Source: Tardibacter chloracetimidivorans (GTDB lineage: Bacteria; Pseudomonadota; Alphaproteobacteria; Sphingomonadales; Sphingomonadaceae). Taken from it: 64,000 nucleotides of DNA. The notes under the pieces were generated by a model that searched no databases, was not told the DNA's origin, and worked only from the letters and a program-made list of their open reading frames with translations. Below, piece by piece: positions 27,962 to 36,833 of the stretch. The stretch is from contig NZ_CP018221.1 of the NCBI RefSeq assembly GCF_001890385.1, positions 2,467,501 through 2,531,500 of the forward strand, given 5' to 3'. Position numbers and translations under genes: made by a program. How positions within the stretch are numbered: the first letter of the stretch is position 1; each line of letters starts with the position of its first letter.

Positions 27962-28942
27962 TCAGGGCACCAACACGGTCGAGCCGGTGGTCGCGCGGCT
28001 GGCGAGCGCCCGATGCGCACTGGCGGCGTCTCTGAGGGCAATTCTTCGGCCGGCATCGGCTCTGATCGCACCCGATGCGATCATCTGGAACAGCCGTTCA
28101 GCCGAATGACGTCGCTCTGCCGAAGTCGAGCAATAATCGGCAAGGGTAGGGCGCGTCATGAAGATGGAGCCCGCCCTAGTCAGGTCCAATGGCGGTACCG
28201 GCGGCACCGGACCCGACGCATTGCCATAGGATACGATCAGCCCGCGCCTTGCGACGGCGGCGAGCGAACATTGCCAGCTTGCAGCCCCGACGCCGTCGAA
28301 CACGACATCGACACCCCTGCCGCCCGTGCCCTGCCGCACCCAGCCGGCCACCTCATCGAGCGCGCAGGAGGACACCCGCTCGATCCCGAGCGCGCGCACC
28401 GCATCGGCCTTTGCCTCGCTTCCGGCATGGGCGAAGACCTGAACGCCCGCCGCTTTCAGCCACTGGACCAGAAGCGAGCCGACACCCCCCGCCGCCGCAT
28501 GGACAAGGGCTGATTGGCCCTGGGTGATGCGTGCGCACCGTTCCACCAGAAACTCGGTGGTCATGCCCTTCAGCAAAACGGCGGCGGCAAGCTCGTCCGG
28601 GATGTTTTGCGGGATTGGGACGGCGGTGGCCGCGCAAACGGTCCTGACGCTTGCATAGGCACCGGGCGGGCCCATCACATAGCCCACGCGGTCGCCGATC
28701 CCGAAGTTGGTGACGTCGGGAGCCGCTGCCTCGACCACACCCACCGCTTCGCTGCCGATGCCGCTCGGCAGCGGGCCGGGATAAAGCCCGGTGCGGTGAT
28801 AGATGTCGATGAAGTTGAGGCCGATCGCCGTCTGCCGTATCCGGATTTCACCCGGACCGGGTACGACCGGCTCTATTTTCTCCACCTCAAGAACTTCCGG
28901 TCCGCCATTGGCGCGGAAGACGATGCGATAATCCTCCGCCAT
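27962..28942 (-). CDS. NADPH:quinone oxidoreductase (zinc-free MDR family)
   Basis: The 326-residue protein of the quinone reductase branch of the medium-chain dehydrogenase family has IGLNFIDIYHRTGLYPGPLPSGIGSEAVG, characteristic of QOR, and the nucleotide-binding motif VHAAAGGVGSLLVQWLKAAG. It lacks catalytic zinc cysteines, as expected. The start ATG (28940-28942) is chosen over a longer extension that runs into the upstream gene. The spacer to the dienelactone hydrolase stop is one base. Confidence 0.9.
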   Translation of the reverse strand: MAEDYRIVFRANGGPEVLEVEKIEPVVPGPGEIRIRQTAIGLNFIDIYHRTGLYPGPLPSGIGSEAVGVVEAAAPDVTNFGIGDRVGYVMGPPGAYASVRTVCAATAVPIPQNIPDELAAAVLLKGMTTEFLVERCARITQGQSALVHAAAGGVGSLLVQWLKAAGVQVFAHAGSEAKADAVRALGIERVSSCALDEVAGWVRQGTGGRGVDVVFDGVGAASWQCSLAAVARRGLIVSYGNASGPVPPVPPLDLTRAGSIFMTRPTLADYCSTSAERRHSAERLFQMIASGAIRADAGRRIALRDAASAHRALASRATTGSTVLVP

Positions 28943-28943
28943 T

Positions 28944-29639
28944 TCAGCCGAGATGTTCGGCGAAGAAGGCGCGCGTGCGGCCATCCGCCTTGTTGGCCGC
29001 TTCCTCGTTGCGCGCCGAGCCGATGGCGCGGGCAAAGGCGTGGTCCTGCCCTTCATAATCATGGATGGTGACGTGGCGGTTGCCGTCCAGCGCCTCGTGA
29101 ATGGCCTTTTGCGCGTCGGGGCCGATATACTTATCCGCCTTCGCCAGATGCATCATCAACGGCTTGCCGATGGCGTGGCTTTCATGAAGCTGCTGGTCGA
29201 TCCCGGCGCCATAATAGCTGACGATCGCATCCGCATCCGTCCGCGTGGCGGTGAGAAAGGCGAGCAGACCGCCCAGGCAATAGCCCACCACGCCCACCTT
29301 GCCGCCGCTCATCGCGCGCGCTGTCTTGATCGTCGCTTCTATGTCGGCAATGCCCTTGTCGCGATCGAACTTGCCGTAGAAATCGAACCCGCGCGCCATC
29401 TCCTGTTCATTGTCGGCGTCCAGCTGCACGCCCGGCTCCATGCGCCAGAAAAGATCGGGCGCAAGCGCGAGATAGCCTTCGGCTGCCCATCCGTCGCACA
29501 TCTGGCGAATGCCAGGATTGACGCCGAAAATCTCCTGAATGACGACGATGGCACCCCTGGGCTTGCCCGCAGGTTCGGCGACATAGGCCTGAAAGCTGCC
29601 TGATCCGTCTAGCGGGGCGATATCGGTCATATGAGCCAT
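28944..29639 (-). CDS. Dienelactone hydrolase family protein
   Basis: The 231-residue alpha/beta hydrolase has a cysteine nucleophile in VGYCLGG (near residue 120) and catalytic Asp and His in the C-terminal half (LAKADKYIGPDAQ and GQDHAFA). Dienelactone hydrolases open lactones in chlorocatechol degradation, but many homologues have other esterase roles. The start at 29639 is preferred because GGAGAG lies 6 bases upstream; an ATG 5 codons earlier has no such site. It is followed by the quinone oxidoreductase gene. Confidence 0.9.
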   Translation of the reverse strand: MAHMTDIAPLDGSGSFQAYVAEPAGKPRGAIVVIQEIFGVNPGIRQMCDGWAAEGYLALAPDLFWRMEPGVQLDADNEQEMARGFDFYGKFDRDKGIADIEATIKTARAMSGGKVGVVGYCLGGLLAFLTATRTDADAIVSYYGAGIDQQLHESHAIGKPLMMHLAKADKYIGPDAQKAIHEALDGNRHVTIHDYEGQDHAFARAIGSARNEEAANKADGRTRAFFAEHLG

Positions 29640-29654
29640 GTCGTTTCTCTCCAT

Positions 29655-30140
29655 TCAGTTGCGGATGTGCTGGAAGCCCGGTGATTCCAGACGCAGAAGC
29701 GCCAGTTTCGTTTCCACGCCATGTCCGCCCGAATAGTGGCCGAGGCTGCCGCCGTTGCCAAGCACCCGGTGGCAGGGAACGATGATGGGGAAGGGATTGC
29801 GCGCGCAGGCCTGGCCGACGGCGCGCGGACCGGACTCAACAGCCCTCGCGACCTGGCCGTAGCTTGCGGTCTCGCCATGGGGAATGGCGACGATGGCGGC
29901 GCGAAGCACCTCGCCACGCGGGCTGGCGGCGGGCGTGAGCGGCAGGTCGAACCGGGTCAGCTTGCCTGCAAACCATGCCTCGATCTGCTGGCGCGCCTCG
30001 CGCAGCAACGGATCATGGGCGACCGCTTCGGCACCCGGCGTTTCGTCCATCGCCCAGGCGAGGCGCGTCAGCCTTTCGCCATCGCCGGAAATAGCGAGCG
30101 CGCCCATCGGCGTGGCGATTGTCGTTCGAAGCATTGGCAT
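29655..30140 (-). CDS. ogt: Methylated-DNA--protein-cysteine methyltransferase
   Basis: The 161-residue suicidal repair enzyme removes methyl groups from O6-methylguanine. The active-site motif IVPCHRVLGNGG is near residue 122, preceded by PHGETASYGQVA (helix-turn-helix recognition) and followed by GGHGVETKLALL. It lies 15 bases from the dienelactone hydrolase start and probably shares its transcript. Confidence 0.94.
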   Translation of the reverse strand: MPMLRTTIATPMGALAISGDGERLTRLAWAMDETPGAEAVAHDPLLREARQQIEAWFAGKLTRFDLPLTPAASPRGEVLRAAIVAIPHGETASYGQVARAVESGPRAVGQACARNPFPIIVPCHRVLGNGGSLGHYSGGHGVETKLALLRLESPGFQHIRN

Positions 30141-30197
30141 CTCCCTTGCCTCGGTCTAGCAATGTCATGGACATGCCCTCAAGTGCGGGAACGCCAG

Positions 30198-30455
30198 ATG
30201 AAAGTTCACTTCGACATCGAATGCACCCCCGAGGAAGCACGGACGTTCCTTGGCCTGCCTGATCTGAAGCCGGTTCATGACATTTATGTGGACCGCATGC
30301 AGGCGCTGATCCGCGATGGGCTGACCGGCGCGGATTTCGAGCGGGTGATGAAGAGCTGGTCGCCGCTGCTTGGCGGCGGGTTGGAGATGTGGGCCAATGC
30401 GATGCAGCAGATGACCGGCGGGTCGTCGCCGTCCTCGTCGTCCGGCAAGGATTGA
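30198..30455 (+). CDS. Small conserved protein (DUF6489-like)
   Basis: The 85-residue soluble protein has an N-terminal MKVHFDIECTPEEARTFLGL, a central helical FERVMKSWSPLLGGGLEMWANAMQQM and a serine-rich tail. The sequence resembles small sphingomonad proteins annotated DUF6489. It lies 17 bases upstream of mnmE. The helical core resembles phasin/PHA-granule-like small proteins only vaguely, and no function is assigned. It is divergent from ogt (57-base gap). Confidence 0.7.
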   Translation: MKVHFDIECTPEEARTFLGLPDLKPVHDIYVDRMQALIRDGLTGADFERVMKSWSPLLGGGLEMWANAMQQMTGGSSPSSSSGKD

Positions 30456-30472
30456 CGCCGGAAGCACCGCCG

Positions 30473-31789
30473 ATGCCCGCGCCGACCCTCTTCGCGCTGT
30501 CGAGCGGACGACCGCCGGCGGCGATCTCCGTCATCCGCATATCGGGCGCGGCCGCGTTCGAGGCGGCGCGTCGGCTGAGTGGCAAGGCGCTGCCCCCGCC
30601 GCGAACCGCCCGGCTGCGGACCCTGCGCGATCCGGCCGGCGGCGAAGCGCTGGACAAGGCGCTGCTCCTCCTCTTTCCGGGGCCGGACAGCGCAACCGGC
30701 GACGACATCGCCGAGCTTCACCTGCATGGCGGGGTGGCGGTGGTCGCGGCCGTGTTGAAGGCGCTGGATGGGATAGAGGGGCTGAAGGCAGCGGGGCCGG
30801 GCGACTTCACCCGCCGCGCCTTCCACAACGGCGTGCTCGACCTGCCGCAGGTGGAAGGGCTTGCCGATCTGCTCGCCGCCGAGACCGAGATGCAGCGGCG
30901 GCAGGCGATGGCCCATGCCGACGGGCATCTGACCCGTATGGCCGAGGGCTGGCGTGAGCGGCTGCTCGATGCGTTGGCACAGGTGGAGGCCGGACTCGAC
31001 TTTGCCGATGAGGGCGACGTCGGCGAAAGTGACGAAAGTTGCGCCAATGACGCAATCGCTGCGCTGGCGGCCGAGCTTGACCAGGTGCTTGAAGCGCCCA
31101 GCGGAGAGCGGCTGCGCGACGGCGTGCGGTTGGCGGTGACCGGGCCTCCGAATGCAGGAAAATCGAGCCTGGTCAATAAGTTAACGGAACGGGACGTGGC
31201 GATCGTGACCGCCATCCCCGGCACCACGCGCGACCGGATAGAGGCGCATCTGGCGATAAAGGGCGTGCCCTTTGTGGCGATCGACACGGCGGGCCTTCGC
31301 GAGACGGGGGATGTGGTGGAGCGGGAAGGGATCGCCCGCGCGCGCGCTGCAGTCGCAACCGCCGACATCGTGCTTGCGATGGCGGGCGAGGACGGCCGGT
31401 TCGAGCCGGTGGAGACAGAGGCGCCTGTCATCCGGGTGATGTCGCGGTCCGACCTGAGCGGCGCGCCCGCCGGGCCGGACGCGGATGGACTCCATCACCT
31501 CTCCGCCGTCACCGGTGACGGGCTTGCGGCGCTGGCCGACCGGCTGGTGGAGGAAGCAGGAAGGCTGGTGGGCCATGGCGAGATTCTGGCGCTGGCCAAC
31601 GACCGCCAGCGCCGCGTGGTGAGCGATTGCCATGCCGCGCTGCTGGAGGCGGGGGCGGCGGCGCATGACCCGGTGCTGGTCGCCGAGCATCTGCGCGCCG
31701 CACTCAACGCGCTTGGACGGCTGACCGGCCGCGTGGGTGTGGAGGATATGCTGGACGCGCTGTTCGGCCGCTTCTGCATCGGGAAGTAG
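30473..31789 (+). CDS. mnmE: tRNA uridine-5-carboxymethylaminomethyl modification GTPase
   Basis: The 438-residue protein has an N-terminal formyl-folate-binding domain (TLFALSSGRPPAAISVIRISG), a helical domain and an inserted G domain: GPPNAGKSSLVNKL, PGTTRDRIE, DTAGLRETGD. It ends with the catalytic motif FGRFCIGK. With MnmG it modifies U34 of several tRNAs. mnmE and mnmG are normally close neighbours near the origin; here an extra gene of about 660 bp lies between them. Confidence 0.96.
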   Translation: MPAPTLFALSSGRPPAAISVIRISGAAAFEAARRLSGKALPPPRTARLRTLRDPAGGEALDKALLLLFPGPDSATGDDIAELHLHGGVAVVAAVLKALDGIEGLKAAGPGDFTRRAFHNGVLDLPQVEGLADLLAAETEMQRRQAMAHADGHLTRMAEGWRERLLDALAQVEAGLDFADEGDVGESDESCANDAIAALAAELDQVLEAPSGERLRDGVRLAVTGPPNAGKSSLVNKLTERDVAIVTAIPGTTRDRIEAHLAIKGVPFVAIDTAGLRETGDVVEREGIARARAAVATADIVLAMAGEDGRFEPVETEAPVIRVMSRSDLSGAPAGPDADGLHHLSAVTGDGLAALADRLVEEAGRLVGHGEILALANDRQRRVVSDCHAALLEAGAAAHDPVLVAEHLRAALNALGRLTGRVGVEDMLDALFGRFCIGK

Positions 31790-31869
31790 AGCGGTTGCTG
31801 GGTGCTCAAACGAAGTGGGCAGGCCTGTTTCGACTCCACAACGAATTCAAGTCGGTGCATGAACGCATT

Positions 31870-32529
31870 ATGTGGAAGAAGATTCAGCAAGTTCTTGATC
31901 GATTGGAGTCTCGATGGGCACTCTATTCCCTTCTTGGGGTTGGGGGTACCATAAGTGCCATATCGGGCTGGATAGCCGCTAAGACAGCTTGGTTATCGGC
32001 ATATGGAGCGATCACATGGTGGTTTGCGGCATTGCTCGGAGGTGCCCTGTTCGCCTTTACGTTCCTAGCCATAGCGTGGGGGCGGTGGAAGTTCATCCAG
32101 GCGAGGTCGATCGATAAATGGGCTAGGAACGTCGATGCGGTGAATCCTATGGAAAGGGAGTTTCGCAATCAAAGGCTCAACCTAGCCGACCTTGCAAACC
32201 CTATTAGCAAAATAATTGAGGGCAAGCGATTTATCGGCTGTGAACTGATCGGCCCAGTTACGATCCTCTTGGGACCAACAAATTCGTTTAGGAAATCACA
32301 TTTCTTTCGCGTCAACATGATCCCATTGAAAGACAACGTTCCGATGGCTCCGATCTATACCATGGTCGGTTGCGAGATCATCGAGTCCCAGATAATGGAC
32401 GCTAACATACTATTCCCTAGACGCATTGTGCCCGTACTAGAAGCTGGCTTTCCTCCCGGTGCCCTCAGTTATGTTGGCCTCACCGGATTTGCAGAGATTG
32501 ATAACCGAGGCTTTAACACGGAGGAATAG
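31870..32529 (+). CDS. Hypothetical membrane protein (lower-GC orphan between mnmE and mnmG)
   Basis: The 219-residue protein begins MWKKIQQVLDRLESRWALYS. Two strongly hydrophobic segments (about residues 18-38 and 48-72) are followed by a soluble C-terminal part of about 145 residues, with RSIDKWARNVDAVNPMEREF and a beta-rich IIEGKRFIGCELIGPVTILLGP. I do not recognise the family. Codon use is visibly AT-richer than in the flanking genes. It has no good ribosome binding site; an in-frame TTG at 31795 would add 25 residues. It is probably a recent acquisition. Confidence 0.7.
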   Translation: MWKKIQQVLDRLESRWALYSLLGVGGTISAISGWIAAKTAWLSAYGAITWWFAALLGGALFAFTFLAIAWGRWKFIQARSIDKWARNVDAVNPMEREFRNQRLNLADLANPISKIIEGKRFIGCELIGPVTILLGPTNSFRKSHFFRVNMIPLKDNVPMAPIYTMVGCEIIESQIMDANILFPRRIVPVLEAGFPPGALSYVGLTGFAEIDNRGFNTEE

Positions 32530-32567
32530 CCGCAAACCTCCGTTGGCTTCGCGACTCCCCGGCCGAA

Positions 32568-32583
32568 CGTTCCACGTGAAACA
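32568..32583. promoter_or_regulatory. parS: parS centromere-like site 1
   Basis: CGTTCCACGTGAAACA contains the CACGTG core (32573-32578) and matches the chromosomal ParB-binding consensus TGTTTCACGTGAAACA except for two positions. It lies just upstream of mnmG, 3.4 kb before parB. A nearly identical site is at 34549-34564. Confidence 0.82.
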
Positions 32584-32622
32584 GTTTTGACGGAGCGGCG
32601 GGGTTCTGACATTGGCTCTGCC

Positions 32623-34482
32623 ATGACGAATCGGGCGGTCTTCGATGTGCTGGTGATCGGCGGCGGGCACGCCGGGAGCGAGGCGGCGGCGGCCGCTGCG
32701 CGGGTCGGCGCGCGCGTCGGACTGATCACGCAGGATGCACGCAAGATCGGCGAGATGTCGTGCAACCCGGCGATCGGCGGACTGGGCAAGGGCCATCTGG
32801 TGCGCGAGATCGACGCGCTCGACGGAATCATGGGCCGCGCCGCCGATGCGGCCGGAATCCATTATCGCCTGCTCAACCGGCGCAAGGGTCCGGCGGTGCA
32901 GGGGCCGCGCGCGCAAGCCGACCGCAGGCTCTATCGCTCCGCCATCCAGACGCTGCTCGGCGGCTATGACAATCTGGAGATTGTGGAGGGCGAGGCCGCG
33001 TCCATCGAACGCAACTCGCAAGGCGACGCGATCACCGGCGTGATGCTGGCCGACGGACGGCTGCTGTCTGCACCGGCGATTGTCGTCACAACCGGCACCT
33101 TCCTTGGCGGCAAGCTCTTTACCGGGTTGGAAACTCGGCCGGGCGGTCGCGTGGGGGAACCGCCAGCGCTCAGCCTTTCCCGCTCGCTCGCAGCGCTTGG
33201 TCTCCGCATGGCGCGGCTGAAGACCGGGACTCCGCCCCGGCTTGACGGACGGACGATCGACTGGGCGAGCGTCGAATGGCAGCCGGGGGACGAGGCTCCA
33301 TCCTTCCTTTCGGCAATGACGACACGGGCGGCGGCGCCCCAGCTATCATGCGCCATCACCCGCACGACGGAAGCGACGCATCGCGTGATCCGCGAAAGCC
33401 TGGATCGCTCGCCGCTTTACACCGGCATGATCGGGGGCAGGGGGCCGCGCTATTGCCCCTCCATCGAGGACAAGATCGTCCGCTTCGGCGACCGCGACGG
33501 GCACCAGATCTTTCTGGAGCCGGAGGGCGCGGACGATCATGTCATCTACCCCAATGGCATTTCGACCTCGTTGCCCGCCGATGCGCAGGCCGCGCTGATC
33601 GCCTCCATTCCGGGGCTGGAGCGCGCCGTGATTCTGCAGCCGGGCTATGCGGTGGAGTATGACCATGTCGACCCGCGTGAACTGTCGGCCACGCTTGAGG
33701 TGGGGACGGTGCGCGGGCTCTTCCTCGCCGGGCAGATCAACGGGACGACCGGCTATGAGGAGGCGGCGGCCCAGGGGCTGGTCGCGGGGCTGAACGCGGC
33801 CCGGCGCGCGGGCGAGCAGGCGCCCGTCACGATCGACCGGGCGCAAGCCTATCTCGGGGTGATGATCGACGATCTGACGACCCAGGGCGTGTCCGAGCCC
33901 TATCGCATGTTCACGTCGCGCGCCGAGTTCCGCCTGCGGCTTCGCGCTGACAATGCCGGGGAGCGGTTGACGGCGTTGGGCGAGCAATGGGGCCTCGTTG
34001 GGAGCGAACGTGCTGAGGCCTTCGCCCGTCGAGAGGCGGCACATGCGGATGGCCGGGCGATGCTGGATGCGAAGCTGACTCCGGCGCAACTGCTGCGCGC
34101 CGGAATGGAGGTGCGGCAGGACGGGGTCGCGCGCTCGCTGTTCGAATGGCTCCGCTTTCCGCAGGTGTCGTGGGAGGCGCTCTCCGCGCTTGCGCCGGAG
34201 CTTGGCGGTGTCGCGCCAGACGTGGCCGAGCGCTTGGTCTGCGACGCGCGCTACGCCACCTATGTCGAGCGGCAGGAAGAGCAGTTGCTTGCGCTCCGCC
34301 GGGATGAGCAACTCGCACTTCCGGCTGGCCTCGATTTCGCCGATGTGCGCGGCCTTTCGCGTGAGATGGTCGAGCGGCTGGAGGCGACCCGCCCGGCGAC
34401 CATCGGCGCTGCGTCGCGGATCGCGGGGATCACCCCTGCGGCCGTCGCTGCGCTCTTCTTGCACATCCGCCGTGCCGCCTGA
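32623..34482 (+). CDS. mnmG: tRNA uridine-5-carboxymethylaminomethyl modification enzyme MnmG
   Basis: The 619-residue FAD-dependent partner of MnmE has the dinucleotide-binding motif [19 protein letters not shown] (near residues 11-29), the MnmG signatures [19 protein letters not shown] and [21 protein letters not shown], and a C-terminal helical domain that binds MnmE. The ATG at 32623 is taken as the start; a TTG at 32587 overlaps the edge of the parS site region and would add 12 residues. Confidence 0.95.
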   Translation: MTNRAVFDVLVIGGGHAGSEAAAAAARVGARVGLITQDARKIGEMSCNPAIGGLGKGHLVREIDALDGIMGRAADAAGIHYRLLNRRKGPAVQGPRAQADRRLYRSAIQTLLGGYDNLEIVEGEAASIERNSQGDAITGVMLADGRLLSAPAIVVTTGTFLGGKLFTGLETRPGGRVGEPPALSLSRSLAALGLRMARLKTGTPPRLDGRTIDWASVEWQPGDEAPSFLSAMTTRAAAPQLSCAITRTTEATHRVIRESLDRSPLYTGMIGGRGPRYCPSIEDKIVRFGDRDGHQIFLEPEGADDHVIYPNGISTSLPADAQAALIASIPGLERAVILQPGYAVEYDHVDPRELSATLEVGTVRGLFLAGQINGTTGYEEAAAQGLVAGLNAARRAGEQAPVTIDRAQAYLGVMIDDLTTQGVSEPYRMFTSRAEFRLRLRADNAGERLTALGEQWGLVGSERAEAFARREAAHADGRAMLDAKLTPAQLLRAGMEVRQDGVARSLFEWLRFPQVSWEALSALAPELGGVAPDVAERLVCDARYATYVERQEEQLLALRRDEQLALPAGLDFADVRGLSREMVERLEATRPATIGAASRIAGITPAAVAALFLHIRRAA

Positions 34483-34486
34483 AGTC

Positions 34487-35140
34487 GTGCCGCCTGAGGT
34501 CGGGGCGGACGACGACGAAGATCGCCGCTATCTGGCCGAGCATTTTTCTGTTCCACGTGAAACAATGGGGCGGCTCTCCGACTATGCTACGCTTCTCGTG
34601 GAATGGCAGGCGCGGATGAACCTTGTGGGTCCCGCCACGCTGCCGCATCTGTGGGCCCGCCATTTCCTCGATTCCGCACAGCTTCTGGACCATGCGCCGG
34701 GCCGCCCGCTCGATTGGCTTGACCTTGGCTCCGGTGCGGGCTTTCCGGGACTGGTGATCGCGATCATGCGGCCCCACGTGACGATGACGCTGGTCGAATC
34801 GCGGGCGAAAAAATGCGCGTTCCTGAAGGAGGTTGCGAAGCATTGCGGCGTGGCGGACCGGGTGACGGTGCTTGCCGAACGGGCCGAGGCGCTTCCCTCC
34901 GCCCGGTTCGACGTAATTTCCGCCCGCGCGCTCGCCAGCCTGTCGCAACTGTTTGACTGGGGCCTTCGCTTCGCAGAGAGTGACACCCTGTGGTTGTTGC
35001 CAAAGGGGGCGTCAGTGGAATCTGAACTGGCGGATGCGCGGAAGACATTTGGCTTCTCCGCGCAGTTGAGACCCAGCATTACCGATCCGGCGGCGCGCAT
35101 CGTCCTTGCCCATGGGGTGCAGCGGAGGAGCCGGAAATGA
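34487..35140 (+). CDS. rsmG: 16S rRNA (guanine527-N7)-methyltransferase
   Basis: The 217-residue SAM-dependent methyltransferase has motif I LDLGSGAGFPGLVIAIM (near residue 82). NLVGPATLPHLWARHFLDSAQL precedes it. The N-terminal VPRET is encoded by the second parS site. The start is GTG at 34487; another GTG at 34472 lies in a tandem copy of the same 15 bases and overlaps the mnmG end. The stop overlaps the parA start (ATGA). Confidence 0.92.
   Translation: MPPEVGADDDEDRRYLAEHFSVPRETMGRLSDYATLLVEWQARMNLVGPATLPHLWARHFLDSAQLLDHAPGRPLDWLDLGSGAGFPGLVIAIMRPHVTMTLVESRAKKCAFLKEVAKHCGVADRVTVLAERAEALPSARFDVISARALASLSQLFDWGLRFAESDTLWLLPKGASVESELADARKTFGFSAQLRPSITDPAARIVLAHGVQRRSRK
34549..34564. promoter_or_regulatory. 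parS: parS centromere-like site 2 (inside rsmG)
   Basis: TGTTCCACGTGAAACA differs from the palindromic consensus TGTTTCACGTGAAACA at one position. It lies within the rsmG coding sequence, encoding part of SVPRET. It is 573 bases from parA. ParB would load here and spread, with ParA segregating the origin. Confidence 0.9.
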
Positions 35141-35919
35141 ATCGGATCGCGGTCGCAAACCAGAAGGGCGGCGTCGGCAAGACGACCACTGCAATCAACA
35201 TTGCAACGGCGCTGTCGGCGGTCGGCTGGCGCGTGCTGCTGGTGGACCTCGACCCGCAGGGCAATGCATCGACCGGCCTTGGCGTCGACCAGAAGCAGCG
35301 CGAGATCACCAGCTATGATGTGATGATGGGCAATGCCACTGTCGATCAGGCGGTGGTTTCGACCAAGCTTCCGCGGCTCGACATCGTCCCCGCCACCCAG
35401 GACCTGTCGGGTGCGGAGGTGGAGCTGGTGGACGTCGATCAGCGGATGCACCGGCTGGACGGTGCGCTCAACGCCATTCCGGCCGGGCGCTATGATGTGG
35501 TGTTGACCGATTGCCCGCCATCGCTCGGGCTTCTGACCGTGAACGCGCTGGTGGCGGCGCATTCGATCCTCGTGCCGTTGCAGTGCGAATTCTTTGCGCT
35601 GGAAGGGCTCAGCCAGCTGTTGAAGACGGTGGAGCGGGTGAGGGCGCGGTTCAACAATGGACTGACCGTGCTTGGCGTTGCGCTGACAATGTTCGACCGG
35701 CGCAATCGCCTGTCGGACCAGGTCGCAAAGGACGTGCGCGCCGTGCTGGGCCAAGTGGTCTTCGACACCGTCATCCCGCGGAACGTGCGCCTTTCCGAAG
35801 CGCCGAGCCACGGCCTGCCAGCGCTGATCTACGATCATCGCTGCGCCGGGTCGGAGGCCTATATCGGTCTTGCACGTGAAATCATCGGGCGGCTGGACGG
35901 CAAAGCCCGGGCGGCATGA
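35137..35919 (+). CDS. parA: Chromosome partitioning ATPase ParA
   Basis: The 260-residue deviant Walker ATPase has NQKGGVGKTTTAINIATAL (near residue 9), DLDPQGNASTGLG (Walker A' region) and DVVLTDCPPSLGLLT. No long N-terminal DNA-binding domain is present, typical of chromosomal ParA (Soj). It drives origin segregation together with ParB and the parS sites nearby. It overlaps rsmG and lies just upstream of parB. Confidence 0.96.
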   Translation: MNRIAVANQKGGVGKTTTAINIATALSAVGWRVLLVDLDPQGNASTGLGVDQKQREITSYDVMMGNATVDQAVVSTKLPRLDIVPATQDLSGAEVELVDVDQRMHRLDGALNAIPAGRYDVVLTDCPPSLGLLTVNALVAAHSILVPLQCEFFALEGLSQLLKTVERVRARFNNGLTVLGVALTMFDRRNRLSDQVAKDVRAVLGQVVFDTVIPRNVRLSEAPSHGLPALIYDHRCAGSEAYIGLAREIIGRLDGKARAA

Positions 35920-35948
35920 GAAGGGAAGACGTGGCAGGAGCATCGGGA

Positions 35949-36827
35949 ATGAAGCGGTCCGCTGGACTGGGACGGGGGCTTTCGGCGCTGCTGGGCGAGA
36001 TGGAGGCCATCGAGACGGCGCAGTCGACGGGGCAGGGGGTGGAGGCGATCGCCATTTCGGCCATCATACCCAACCAGCGCCAACCCCGCCGCAAGTTCGA
36101 TGCGACCAAGCTGGACGAGCTGGCCGAATCGATCAAGGCGCAGGGCCTGCTTCAGCCGATTCTCGTCCGCCCGCTCAGCCGCAGTCGCTATGAAATCGTC
36201 GCCGGCGAACGGCGCTGGCGGGCGGCACAGGCGGCGGGGCTGCACGAGATTCCGGCCGTTATCCGGCAACTGGACGACGCCACCGGATTCGAACTGGCGC
36301 TGGTGGAGAATATCCAGCGCGCCGACCTGAACCCGATCGAAGAAGCCGAAGGATTTCAGCGGCTGATCGCCGAGTTCGGGCACAGCCAGGAGGCGCTTGG
36401 CAAGCTGGTTCACAAGAGCCGCAGCCATATAGCTAACCTGTTGAGATTACTAGATTTACCTCAGTCCGTCCGGAACATGGTGCTGGACGAGCGGCTGAGC
36501 ATGGGCCATGCGCGCGCGCTGGTGACCGCCAGGGACCCGGAAAAGCTGGCTGAAGAAGTGGTGCGGCTGGGGCTTTCGGTGCGGCAGACCGAAGCGTTGG
36601 CGCGCGACGAGAAGCAGGGCGGCAAGGCGCGGCGTTCCACCGGTAACGGGGACGACGGCGGCACGGCGGATGCCGATGTCATGGCGCTGGAGCGGCAGCT
36701 GTCGGACAGCCTCGGCCTGAAGGTGCAGATCGCGCATGACGGCGCAGGCGGACGGCTGAGCGTGAACTATTCGACGCTCGATCAACTCGATATGCTGTGC
36801 CAGCGCCTGTCGGGCGAGCGCTTCTGA
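35949..36827 (+). CDS. parB: Chromosome partitioning protein ParB
   Basis: The 292-residue protein begins MKRSAGLGRGLSALLGE. The CTPase/arginine-rich region contains GERRWRAAQAAGLHEIPAVI, followed by a helix-turn-helix (SQEALGKLVHKSRSHIANLLRLL) that recognises parS and a C-terminal dimerisation region. AGGAG lies 8 bases upstream of the chosen ATG (35949); an ATG at 35916 overlapping the parA stop is an alternative. It converges on holA after 6 bases. Confidence 0.95.
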   Translation: MKRSAGLGRGLSALLGEMEAIETAQSTGQGVEAIAISAIIPNQRQPRRKFDATKLDELAESIKAQGLLQPILVRPLSRSRYEIVAGERRWRAAQAAGLHEIPAVIRQLDDATGFELALVENIQRADLNPIEEAEGFQRLIAEFGHSQEALGKLVHKSRSHIANLLRLLDLPQSVRNMVLDERLSMGHARALVTARDPEKLAEEVVRLGLSVRQTEALARDEKQGGKARRSTGNGDDGGTADADVMALERQLSDSLGLKVQIAHDGAGGRLSVNYSTLDQLDMLCQRLSGERF

Positions 36828-36833
36828 CGAGGG

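Noticed and set aside
32587..32622. TTG at 32587 as the mnmG start
   Set aside because: It begins immediately after the parS site, adds 12 non-conserved residues and has no ribosome binding site; ATG 32623 gives the usual N-terminus.
35866..35881. CTTGCACGTGAAATC as a third parS site
   Set aside because: It has the CACGTG core but four mismatches, and lies in the parA codons for LAREI; probably coincidence.
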